Position numbers and translations under genes: made by a program
The notes under the pieces: generated by a model
Seen by the model: the letters and a program-made list of their open reading frames with translations, nothing else
Databases searched by the model: none
What the model was told of the DNA's origin: nothing
Part shown: positions 35,650-47,140 of the stretch, in pieces
Position numbering within the stretch: the first letter of the stretch is position 1
Layout of the letters: every line of letters starts with the position of its first letter
Assembly (NCBI GenBank): GCA_020226215.1
Contig: CM035228.1
Coordinates: 124,001 to 188,000, forward strand
Reading direction: 5' to 3'
DNA: 64,000 nucleotides
Source: Sindora glabra
Taxonomy: Eukaryota; Streptophyta; Magnoliopsida; Fabales; Fabaceae

Positions 35650-37840
35650 TATTTATGTTTGTCATTAAAATATGAACTTTTTATGTTTAAATTATATTAA
35701 TTAAATAAGTCTACTTATTTGCAGAATTATTTTTGAATATTTTTCATCCTTAATTTAATTTGATTTGTAACTAATTCCTTACTACTTATTTATCAATTTT
35801 TTACATTAAATCATGATAAAAAAAATTAAAATATAACTTTAGACACAAAGGTGGTATTTGATTCAATGATCAAATAATTTCGAAAATGTGATTTCCAAAA
35901 ATTTAATTCATAGGAATATGATATTATTATATTTGGTTCAATTAAAAATATTCTTAAGAATTTCATAATATTATATTATAATTATTCTAAATATTTTTTA
36001 AAAATAGTTTGATTACTAAAAAATATGTTAATTAAAAATTAAATAATTATTAATGATATGTGGTAATCAATGGGGACCACTAAAAATAAATAATAACTAG
36101 TGATGTGTAGTGAGTAAATGGTTATAACTAATAGTAAATAGTGGTAAATATTAATTACTGGTGATGAATGGTGGCCAATAATGATCACCAATAATAAGTA
36201 ATGGTCATCAGTGATGTGTGATAATGAATAATAGTTACTAATTGTAAATAATGATAAATAATAATTACTAACAATATGATTACTGATAGTGCTACGATAA
36301 GATTATGGTGAGTAGTATTTGATTGCAATAAGTGATAGGATAGATAAAATAGTGTCTTTATATTAATTAAATATTTTTATATCATTAGAATGCAGAATAG
36401 CCATATTCTCTTATGAAAATATTTTGAAGGAATATTAAATTAAAAATATTTTCAAAAATATTATATTTTTTTAGAATTTGAACAAAACATAAAAATCTCA
36501 TATTTTCTTAAAATATTTTTAGGAATGTAAAAGAGATTTTACAAACTTAATGCCACCAAAATTACTGAGCAAAGTAGATGCATTATTCTAAATGAGTTTA
36601 TTTTTAGTTTTAATGGATTTAATTTCATTGAATAAGTTATATATTTATTTATTTATTTGTAATTAATTCCTTACCATATATTTATCAATTTTTATACATA
36701 AAAAAATTAAAAATTACAACCCTAAATATAAAATTACTAAGCAAAGAAGATATATTATTCTAAATATGTATATTTTCAATTTTAATAGATTTAATTTCAT
36801 TGGAACTATTACATATTTATTACAAAATGTAATGTTATCTTTTCAAGGGATGACTCTTGATTGTCATGTTATATACAACGTCATAAACTCATATATCTTT
36901 TAATTACATAAACAATTGCAAATAAAAACCCCCAAATCAACAATGGAAAGGATAATAATGATAGATGAAAATGAAACTCATAACCTAATTATAAAAGTAT
37001 AAAGATAAAATTACAAATTGGAACAAAATAAAGGAAATAAAAGTTAAATTCAAAATATATTTATTATTGTAATTATTAAAAAAAAGCCTTTTTAACGCTA
37101 TTTTTTGGCACATTTAATTTATATTCTATTAACATCCGATTAAGTACACTTATCAATTAAAGAATTATACATATCCTCCTTTTAATTAATTAATTAATAT
37201 ATGTATATATACAACAGATGGGTTATTTTTTATATTAACTGTTCAATTAATACTATTACCTAATAAGGTAAAATTGCTATTACATCAGATAAATAATGGA
37301 AAGACTTGGTATAGATTTACGGACAGCTTGATTCATAATAAACCACAAGGTCAACGTAGGCTTTTAAATCAGAGGAAAGGCAAGTGTAATTTTATACACA
37401 AATATCTGTGCATTCTTCTTAACTATTAAATCAGTGATCAATATAGAAGAAATGTGCCTCAAATAAAAGCTACAATAACATGGGACTTTCAACGATCACA
37501 ATTCCTTTCATTTCGAGATAAACTACATATGCTATTAGAGCAACCATTAAATTAATAACTCTAGATAATAAAAGAGTATTATCTTGATATTAATTTTTAT
37601 AATTCTTCTATGCCCTAATAGCTCTTTCACATTTTGGAAACATTTGAATGAGAATAATGCATTGGGCGATAGCTTAAATTGGAAAACAAGCTAAATCTGA
37701 ACAAGAGATCATCGTCACAGCAAACTGATTCGGAAACCAATCACATGTGACGATGTTAACTGGTATGTCAGGACCAAGTACAGGGATCACCATCACTGTT
37801 GCATCAAAAAATTCCCGTATTACTAATCTATCGGCAAAAT
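35650..37840. other. AT-rich spacer downstream of LUC7
   Basis: No gene. A diffuse array of GGTGATGWGTGGTRA-like motifs around 36055-36300 is a degenerate low-complexity repeat. Composition becomes less AT-rich after about 37480, towards the 3' end of the LUC7 gene. Confidence 0.5.
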
Positions 37841-37998
37841 GAATTGAAATCCTCTAAAATGTCTGTTACACTTTAGAGAGAGAAGTGAGACATCACAGCT
37901 ATTAATTTCAAAATCAATAACTCATGATTTTTTCTATTTAAAAAAATCAATGGCTGTGATGCCTCTAAAGTGTTGCACTTTAGAAGATCCCAATCCCA
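37841..37998. mobile_element. Short MITE near the LUC7 3' end
   Basis: Inverted ends are GAATTGAAATCCTCTAAAATG on the left, shortened by mismatches, and GGGATTGGGATCTTCTAAAG as the inverse of the right. Pairing extends over ACACTTTAGAG and CATCACAGC. Possible 7-bp duplications GCAAAAT flank it at 37834-37840 and 37999-38005. It sits within 300 bases of the LUC7 stop and may fall in its 3' UTR. Confidence 0.6.
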
Positions 37999-38271
37999 GC
38001 AAAATATACTCGTAAATATCAGAGCCAAATCTCAGCATTGCATCACAAGATCAATAATTCCAACTTGGCAGATTACAATGAGGATGGAAATCCCTCCGTC
38101 AAATTAATCTCTTGAAATCAACACCAAACATATCTGGCTAAAGCGCAACTAAATGCTACATCCCGAATAACAAGATCAGCATCACCATAGATATTACAAA
38201 TAGTGTTCTACATGAACTTCCACACACGCACCTAGACTATATGATATCCAGAAAATTCGAAGAGATGGTTG

Positions 38272-39699
38272 CTAGTACCGATCATAACGCCTGGAACAAA
38301 AGATGAAAACAATTAGATACTGGGCAAGACTCCCGCAAAATAACAACAGGAAAACAGTACCAATGCCGGGAGGTAAATAAAAAGGAACAGGATGGTGTCA
38401 AAAAAAAAAAAAAAAAAACCAATACCTATGACGATCAAAATCTCGAGGACGTTCTCTTGATCTTGAGCGTGACTTCCGACGACTTCTTGACTCATAAGAG
38501 CGGGAGCGATCAGAATCTCTGTCATGGTCCCAACCATAATGCCTATCACGATCTCTGCTCCGGCGTTCATAGTCTCTCCCTTTCTCACGGCTGTCTCCTC
38601 GATCCCTACTTGACTCCCTATCACGATCCCTACTGCGTTCTTTTGATCTACAGTAAGCAAATGCATAATTTTTATAAAAATCTGGGAAATTTTTATTGAT
38701 GACCATCAAATAAGATTTTTTTAATGCAATGGGTTGTACCTCCTGTCATCATACCGGTCAATCCTGCGGCTTTTGTTCCTTTCTTCCTGACACAAATATT
38801 TAACTGTCAGGTTGCATACAGGGAAAACCTTAAACACAATTCTAGGAACATCAATGGACTTCAAGCACAACAAATTTGATGGCCAATTCTACAGCACTGC
38901 AGAGAGCTACAAGTGGTGGCATCATGCAAAAAACTCACCATGAAAGATCATCAATGGACAAGAGATGAACTAATTGACTGGAATCCTAACAGATCCCATG
39001 TAATCTTTATCACAAGAAACTTACTAGCTCATGTACAATACTCTCAGAATACCAAAACAAATAAAATGTTATGCACACCTACTTGAAATTGTGCTTCCAA
39101 TTCAAAACAAAAATTGAAAGCCTACTCAAAAACAAAGGACTAAATGCACATTATAGTAGTTTCAAAAATTTAAGCAATTCTAAGTTTAAAGGGATGTAAA
39201 AGCAGATGGAAGAAAACCCAACCCACTTGTGTCACTCTTATAGAACCAACAGAAAAACATTAGCGCTAATTTTTCATTTACAGGTAAAAAATCAACAGAA
39301 TTAACTGCAATAAGGGCATCCATCACGAGAAAAATGAACTTAGTACGAGAGATTTCGTATTTCATAGTTAAACATCCTCCAGTCAAGTTATACAAACCAG
39401 AGGCCTATAGGATTCTAATAACAGAAACAGTTACTAGCTTTGGAAACCAAAGATATTAGAGATAACAAGCTGCACGAAATTCAAACTATTATAGGAAAAA
39501 ACAATGATTTCAGAGCAGATAAATATGCTGTTTGCAGAAAATTCAATATGCCAAACAATAACGCTTCAAGGTTCTTATTTCACCAGTTTCTATTATCAGT
39601 CTTCAGCTTGAAAACTATAAACCACAACAGTAATATTGTTTCGTGCACCTTCCAACAATGACAAGAATTGTGAAAGCAAACCTCATCCACATCAAAAAA

Positions 39700-39741
<42 letters not shown>

Positions 39742-42700
39742 CAAGTTACAGTCGCAGACTCTTCACAATCCACCTTAATCTGAACTTATTGGGATGTCCC
39801 TAACATATTTCACACATGAAATTAAAGGGGGGGGGGGGATTTCCCATTTTATTAGAGTAAAACGTGTTTCACTGGGGCATATCTTTAAAGAATAATACAT
39901 GCATAACGTTGCAAATAGAAATAACATCAGTAAAGTGCAGAAACCATCTTTCCTTCAGGTCAGAAAAACCCCCATATCTAGCACTAACTGGGAATCTCTA
40001 AGAAGAATGTGACACATATACCAGCACCTGGACCAACATATTCGGATCATGGACTTAAAGGAGGATTAAAAAATGAGGCTAAAGTATAGCAAATTGAACT
40101 TCACACACAATTTATTTCTCTTATCTATAATTCCAGAGAAAAAGAAGGACCCATTGTATCTAAGTAAGGATGACTTAATAAAAGCAACAACCTCAAGGTG
40201 AACAATAGTGCTAGATTGACCCTTGTCATAAACAAATGAGAGGAATAACCTGACATTTGCTACTTCTCTACTGATAAAATCATGCATATCACACTCTTTC
40301 ATAGAATAGATTTATGCAAGATTAAAAAAACATGAAATATATTATACCTGAAGCTCTGCCAACTTTTCTCGAATCAGCATATACCCCAAATGAAGCTTCC
40401 CACCAAAATGATCAGCTAAACGTCGGTCACTGTAAATAATCATACAAGTCAACTGATTTACTCAAAACATACAAGATTCTACACAAAGCTACATCATGAT
40501 TTCCCCATAAATTTCTTGCTAAGAATAGCATGATCTACAAGCATAAAACAGAAAAGACGCACATTCTTTAGCTGCATAAGTTATCCTCGTAAAACTGGCA
40601 CAAGAGCCTGCTGGTGACAAGGAGGTATAACTACCAGGTCAAAAGCTGAAGCACTTAAAACCCCAAATGCCAACTCTAAATTCCTGGCGACATTTTAAAA
40701 AGACAACATAAAGGGATCATACTGTCAAAACATACCTGTCATAAACACTCAAAAATGCTCCACAAATGTCACAAACACGTAGCTTTTGATCAGTCTGGTT
40801 CGTAACACAGGTAAAAAATATGTAAGTGTCATTACAAATAAGTGAAAAGTTATGATATGTTGGGCAGAGATATAGCTTAAATATGGCAAAATATTAACCA
40901 CTTTTTCCACTAACTAGGAGAGAAGGGATAAGAAAAAGTGATAAATATGTCCATACAGCAACATCCCTGTCAAATAACAAATAACAAATCACAAAGACTT
41001 GGCTTTAACACAAAGCAACATACAAGAAAAGATATTTCCCAATTTATTTACAATGCAGATAAATGGACAAATTCATGTCATTTGGGATTAAAAGGTTACT
41101 AATGCACATATTTTGTACTTTTCCAGATTCTTTGTGCAAAAATCTTCCATTCCCTCCATTGATACAAATCTAACAACCATTTTAATACAAAGAGGTCATG
41201 AAAAAATTGACTCACAATGCGCACATCTGCAGCAGTATACTTTGACGAATCCAATACCGGTTCTTGCCTGACAGGAAGCTGAACAAGGAGAATCAGATTA
41301 TAAGCTGTAAAAGAACCTTTTAAAAGAAACTGCAGGTAAACATAGTTACCAAAACACAAAAAATAAAATAAAATAAAATAAAACCATAAAATATCAAAAA
41401 CTTCATCCTATATACAACTAAGAACAGTCTTAATTATAATTTTAGTCCCATAATATATAAATTGCTCACATTTGGTCCCCTCAAATTTAATATTCCATTT
41501 TCGCCCCTCAAATATACAAATTAGACCAAATTAGGTTCACATTAAAAACTTCTGTCAATTTAAAAATTGAACTCCATGTTGACAATCACTGAGAAGGAAA
41601 TTAGTGAGTCATGTGATGCTCATGGCCAAATTAATATGTTTTCACAAGTGGGTCATTTAATTTGCAGTTTTCTAATGGGACAAAATAAATTCCAATAATT
41701 TTCTCTTCCAATTCTTGCCAACTGATACTCCCTTACCTCTATATGTAAATTAGGTTTTTCCATCTTCAATTTGATGTAAGTTAATAATTTGGACCTGATT
41801 TGTTCTCATTTGTCGAATGATAAAAATAGAATATTATATTTAAGAGGGACCAACTGCAATCAATTTGTATATTGGGGGGGACACAGATTTGTATTTAAGC
41901 CCTGTGAATATAAAACAAATGGAAAAACCTTCTTAAGTGCTTCAGCCTCTTCCAATGCCTTTTGTGCCTCATCAACCATCCCTTGTTCACCTGTTAAACA
42001 TGGATATCATCAAACATAAGAAAGCACCCCATGTCTACAGCTCCAGGAATCATGATGTCCACTCGTTTCAACAGATAAACTGAAGCCAAATGGGAAAAAT
42101 CGTAGCCAAAACATTCTGTGCATCAGACAAATGTGTGGACTAAGAAGAAAAGTCAAGATGAACTGCTGGCAGCCTCAGCTATATTGATATCCATATGATA
42201 TAAAAGCCCAATTCTTCCCAATGGCTCGGGGCACAGTACAATCATCATAGTGGAATGCACTTCTTTCTTAACATGTGATTTTGGACATGAACTTGTTTCA
42301 CTCTTTTCCTAAACCTTCATTTTATCTCCAAGATTTATGAACCTTTTTCCATGATATTAGCAGTAACTGTTTTTGATCAATTAATTTTTCTTCCAATTAT
42401 GTAACAGATTCCATGAAAAGTCAAAAGGGATAGAATTGATTATTGCTCACACTCTTTTTTCACGGTTAGTGTTCTATTGAATTTTAAATACCATTTTTCC
42501 TGCCTTATGATACAGTTAGCGGGTATACAAAGATTCTTTGCTAGATATTTCCACCAGAAGCATTTCAAAATTTCACTTGTCTTTTGGGAGAAAAAGAGAG
42601 GAGACAATATGTCAAACCCCTTAGGTAAAATAAAAGCAGCATAAGGAAAGGGTAATGTTGTGGAATTGTCTAGTCATAATCTAGTAATGTACTAATGAAA

Positions 42701-44648
42701 ACATTAGCACTTGCAGAACATGCATAGAACATATTATATTGTGGCGCTGCTTACAAGTCATAGCAATCAAGACAAAATATCCCAGTAAGAGTATAGATAA
42801 CATACCAAGATCCTCCGCCTTCTTTAACTTCTCATTTATCATTTCCTGCGTGCGAGCATCAGGAGTGGCTACAGGCAGGGGAGCCAATGGTGGGGGATTT
42901 GGGAGGGGCTGAGGTAAAGATGCCCTATCTTTGTTAAAGGCATCTAAAAGAAGCATGGACTGTTTGAAAGTCGAAAGAAAGCCACAATAGTTGGTAAAAT
43001 GATAAACATCATAGAACTCTTTTAATATTTTTGACAGCATCAAGATTTGAAAAGCTTGTCACCACACTCATCACAGTATTGAGAACATGAACAAGTTTAG
43101 ATGTTCGAAGTTGATACTAACCTGTTTGTCTGCTCTTTTAGTTCTAAGTTCCTCTACAATCTCCAAAGCTCGAATCTTGAGATCTGACTTACCTTCAAGA
43201 TCTGAAATCCAAAATTATTTCAGAAGTGAAAATTAACATACTCAAGGCCCAGTCAGGGCATGTAACTTAAGCACAATCAGATCACCCAAAAATGACACCA
43301 TTTATGTTGGAGGAAAACCCTTAACAATTCAAAAATAATGTACTTGACATACTTTGACAGCTGGACTTCCTTTCATGTCCTTCACCAGACCCAATATTGC
43401 ATAGAAAACCACCATCAATTTATAAGAGGAGCTTGAGATCGTATTATAGAGTGTAGAAAGGAATAAAAAAACAAAGTCACCATGAATCCAAACTTCAACT
43501 ACCTGCTTTTACACTGGACTCATTGCAATCCCTAATGCGTATAGCAAGCAGTTCAATAAAGCAGAAAAGTAATTAATGTGACGGATTAGGCGACACGCCC
43601 ATGTCATTAGTTGGCCACAGCTAAAACTTGAGAGAAAAACATTCCCAGCTATACGAACAGGGACCACAACCTATACTGTATTCCTCTCCAAAGGTAAAAG
43701 GACAAAACAGAAGAATCTTTGGATACAAGCAACATTTACATAGAAATTGGAAAAAAAAAAGTTATACCATATTGATCAGCTTCTTTCAACTTCTCTTTGA
43801 TCTGTTTTGACAACTCAAGCACCTCAGGGGTCTGCACATTCAACAGAACAATTACAACCCACAAACATCAACACTAAGAAATTGAACCATGAGTCAAATT
43901 ACCTGAGTAACTTCAGAGACTGAAATTGCAATTGCAGCTTTTGCATCCTCATCCTCAAGACGCTTCAGTGCTCTACCAATTTTTCTATCACACTCACCAA
44001 TGAGCTTATCTATAACATCCTCCAACTCTCTGTCATAATTATCAATCCCTTTTGCTTTAGCTTCTTCATATCTGGAAAGAGTTAAGCAATACCCAAAATC
44101 CGATGCACTGAATTCATAATTACAATAAAAAGTTTATATAAGACAGACCACAAGAGGTCAAATCAGCAGTGAGCCAAGAAACATCCCCCATCCCACATAA
44201 GCACGGAAATATGCAAATCTCAGTAAGAGCGTGATAGTAAAGGATACTCTTTCCTCAGCTGCAAAGAATGAACCTTAGGACACGGTCCCATATCCATTTT
44301 CTGAAAAAGGGAATAAACCCAATCAGTATGAATGAAAACCCTAAATAATGAAAAATCAGATGATAGGACAGCATTAAGAATAAAAAACACAATAATATAG
44401 TATGCAATATGCATTTCAACCTAGAAAAATCGTGAAATCAGAATATTGAAAAATTTGGTATCAAACTGCACATGTCACTGAGGAATGGTCGGGTTGGATA
44501 CCGTAAGCTGGAACAGTTCATGAGGACAGAGTCCAACCAAGTAGAGTCGGCAAACATCACGATCGTAATACTTGCGATTAACCTCGCGTACATCTCCGTT
44601 TCGATTTGCTCCCATCAACACATCCAGTTGCTTCCTTATGGCGTCCAT
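38272..44648 (-). CDS. LUC7: LUC7-like U1 snRNP-associated splicing factor, 13 exons
   Basis: LUC7 proteins belong to the U1 snRNP and help choose 5' splice sites in the nucleus. Exons: 44648-44502, 44300-44248, 44071-43903, 43831-43768, 43201-43122, 42959-42806, 41990-41929, 41278-41216, 40794-40736, 40429-40348, 38786-38740, 38647-38426, 38290-38272. They total 1,221 nt (406 residues), and every junction keeps frame. The start is MDAIRKQLDVLMG. The first zinc finger uses C33, C41, C56 and H60. A charged helical middle follows, then a Pro-rich PQPLPNPPPLAPLP linker. The second finger uses C272, C275, H291 and H297 (VCDICGAFLSVYDSDRRLADHF). The tail from about residue 328 is an RS/RD/RE domain ending HRRYDRY. 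Length and order are those of plant LUC7A/B-type proteins. No damage is seen. Confidence 0.96.
39703..39739 (+). repeat. GT then GA microsatellite in a LUC7 intron
   Basis: About nine GT units pass into about ten GA units within the long intron between exons 10 and 11. A separate run of nine or ten G lies near 39829-39838. Confidence 0.9.
41445..41882. mobile_element. MITE-like element in a LUC7 intron
   Basis: The left end GTCCCATAATATATAAATTG plus CATTTGGTCCC is matched by the inverse of the right end (GTCCCCCCCAATATACAAATTG plus CAGTTGGTCCC, with mismatches). The termini are therefore inverted repeats of about 37 bases. No clear target duplication was seen. The right end lies only about 46 bases from the exon at 41990-41929. 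Confidence 0.55.
44072..44247 (-). other. U12-type intron of LUC7 (intron 2)
   Basis: On the coding strand the intron starts GTATCCTTTAC, matching the U12 donor consensus. It ends TTGCTTAACTCTTTCCAG, with a TTCCTTAAC-like branch point about 10 bases from the acceptor. The junction splits the Glu codon of RKEYEEAK (GA+A). These are established marks of minor-spliceosome introns. The other introns of the gene lack this combination. Confidence 0.85.
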
Positions 44649-44673
44649 CTTTCTCTCCCTCGACTTTCCGATT

Positions 44674-44681
44674 TTAGGGTT
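44674..44681 (-). promoter_or_regulatory. Telo-box AACCCTAA in the LUC7 leader
   Basis: The motif lies 26 bp upstream of the start codon on the coding strand, in a short leader. Telo-boxes are frequent near the starts of plant housekeeping genes for translation and RNA processing. A role here is inferred. Confidence 0.45.
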
Positions 44682-44829
44682 CTCTATCTTATATTTTATT
44701 CAAAGACTGTGCTTCGCCTAAAATAATTGCTCTCCCACTCTACGTCTCTCGCTCTACTGATCTGCCGCTTTTTTTCTGCGTGCCCGAGCATTTTCTCCAT
44801 TTTTTTATTTTTTTTACCGTGATGTGAAA

Positions 44830-45564
44830 TTGCGAATAAAAATTCGTTCAACTTTTATCGTTAAAATGCCGGTAATTTTTTTATCTAAATAGTATAAGAT
44901 TTTTTTTATTTTAGATTTTATTTTCCTCCATCTCTCAAGAGTGCATGTGATTTAATGATTATTCCGCTACCATTACTATTATAAATAAAATATACTATAT
45001 ATAATTTTATAATTTTAGCTGCAATTAAAAAATATTTTTCAACAAACACTATACAAATTGATAGAATTTCATTTTAATTAATTTAATATATTTATTAATT
45101 AAATTAAATTTAAATTAATAACATCTGTAAAATTTTAAAATGAAAAATCTTACTTAATATATGAGATTTCAAGTCAGCAATCATGGGCACGAATCAATGA
45201 ATCATGCAACGAACACGTCTCTCTTTTTTTTTTTTTTTCAAATCATTGAGTCAGATAGATAATTAAGAGGATAATTAGAACATTAAAAAATTTCTTGCCG
45301 TATTTGAAATTTGAATTTTTGTTCATTTAAAATTAACATATTTTTATTGAATCAAAATTGATATATAATTATATAAATTACTTTGACTTAATAATAACAT
45401 TAAATATTTTTATAAAGATATTTAGTAAAATTAATTATATATAAAAAATATGAATATATTTTATGATTTATTTAAATTCTAGTATTTGACTCGTGTATTT
45501 GCAAAATTTTGTATTAACTGTGGTTTCATTATTTCATTATAAAGCATTTTTTGTGAAAAAATAT

Positions 45565-45599
<35 letters not shown>

Positions 45600-46130
45600 T
45601 AATAAAAAAAGTAATATATCACTTATATGTATGATTAAAAAATTATATTTAGAGATATAGTAATTAAGAAAAGTAAATTCTCCTTAAAAAAAGGAGAAAA
45701 ATTACTTTTTCAAATTTATTATATTTAAAATTAAATAAATAAAATAATTTTTCTCATATAACTTTTGTAATTATATTTTATAAAAATATTTTTCATCAAA
45801 ATAAATAAATTTTTTATATTTTAATTGAATTTTTGAATTTTATGTTAAAATAAATAAATTTATTAACAAATCGAATATAAAATTCATTTATAATTTTACA
45901 AGTTTCTCTTTGACTATCCAACGAGCCAAACTCAACATCGAACTTAACTATTTCAAATTAAATCGAATGCAGACTAAATTTTTTATTCAAGCGCGAGCTC
46001 GCTAAACTTGATTTGATTCCGTGTTGTGCTTTGTCAATGGCATCCAAACAAGCAGAAACTCATCCGCTCCTCCAACGATGAGCTCCATCAAACAAAGAAG
46101 CTGAAAAAGTGGGGGAAGTGTTCCTTGATG
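44830..46130. other. AT-rich region upstream of LUC7
   Basis: This holds the LUC7 promoter side and a spacer with TA repeats near 45565-45598. A less AT-rich patch at 46020-46120 holds only a 14-codon ATG frame. No gene is supported. Confidence 0.5.
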
Positions 46131-46727
46131 TTAGAAATTAGGGACTTTTTATAGCCTAATTCAATTTTATTTCAGTTATACAGCCTCATTTTGCAGGTAT
46201 GGATCGGTTAGAATCATCGTGTCCACATCAGCAACCAGGTTGACCAGATCAGGCTCCCTCAAGCCACGTCAACGTTCTGTTTGAGATTACTAAGGGCACA
46301 TGAGCCTATGGAACCTATTGACGGTAATTGCCTAATTGGATTTGTGAAAAAAGGAAATTGAGAAAGCAGTTTAAAAGGGGATTAAATTGATACAATTTTC
46401 ATTTTTTCACAGGCCAAAATAGCTCTTTAATTTTAATTGTATCTTAAAAAACTTAACATTACTTTATCCAAAAAAAATAGTTAAACATGAAATTAAATGG
46501 AAAATTAATTAACAAAACTATGTTAAGTTGATTTTCAATAAAAAATATTTAGTGGGGATTATTGAGCAACCTGTCATCTGCCCATTTGTATTTCAAAACT
46601 TTGAATTTAATAGTCTTGTTTTATTGATGTTAAATTTAGTGAGAGAGTGTTTTCCACTAATGTAAAATAAAATATTTGTTGATGTCCAAGTATAAAATAT
46701 GTTAGAGAGAGACAATAAAAAAGCAAT

Positions 46728-46860
46728 CAAGGCCAATTCTATAGTGCCAGGGGTTTAAAACCCACAGTGAGTTGATACTATTAATAACCATAGGATGAAG
46801 GAGTTGAAATTGTAGCCACATGAATATTAAATAAATTTTATATTGGACTGCAAAAATAGA
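46728..46860. mobile_element. Single end of a Mutator-like MITE
   Basis: The segment GGCCAATTCTATAGTGCCAG plus GGGTTTAAAACCC resembles the right end of the 31024-31214 element (GGTGAATTCTAAGGTGCCCT plus GGGGGTTTAGTACCC). No matching opposite end or duplication was found, so it is a fragment. Confidence 0.35.
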
Positions 46861-46891
46861 AACCTATTTATAAAAAGTACAAAATAATAAA

Positions 46892-47140
46892 ATGACCCCA
46901 GTTAAAATAGAGGATGTTTTGCATGGGGTCAATGAAGCAATGATAACATGTCAATTCATTATCCAAACAAAGTTAGCATCAATCGTGCAAGGGTCACACA
47001 AATTTTTTTTGGAAAAATTAGCAAAAAAGGTGAATGCTAGGCTAATAAAAGTTGAAGTAGGAATGGATGAGGCTCAGACTCATGATTTTATTATAAGTTG
47101 TATAAAGCTCAAAATTTACACCCTATATCCACCTAATTAA
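46892..47140 (+). CDS. Uncertain 82-codon open frame
   Basis: ATG at 46892, stop after YPPN. The composition looks protein-like (IEDVLHGVNEAM, KLAKKVNARLIKVEVG) and is better balanced than other frames in this AT-rich area. I recognise no family, and there are no clear splice partners. It may be a remnant of a transposon gene or chance. Confidence 0.2.
   Translation: MTPVKIEDVLHGVNEAMITCQFIIQTKLASIVQGSHKFFLEKLAKKVNARLIKVEVGMDEAQTHDFIISCIKLKIYTLYPPN

Noticed and set aside
38313..38666. Overlapping frames opposite and beside the RS-domain exon of LUC7
   Set aside because: Shadows of the repetitive Arg/Ser/Asp codons; the real frame is fixed by splicing on both sides.
44301..44502. LUC7 intron 1 as a second U12 intron because its donor is GTATCC
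   Set aside because: The donor continues AACC instead of TTT, and no TTCCTTAAC-like branch site is near the acceptor.
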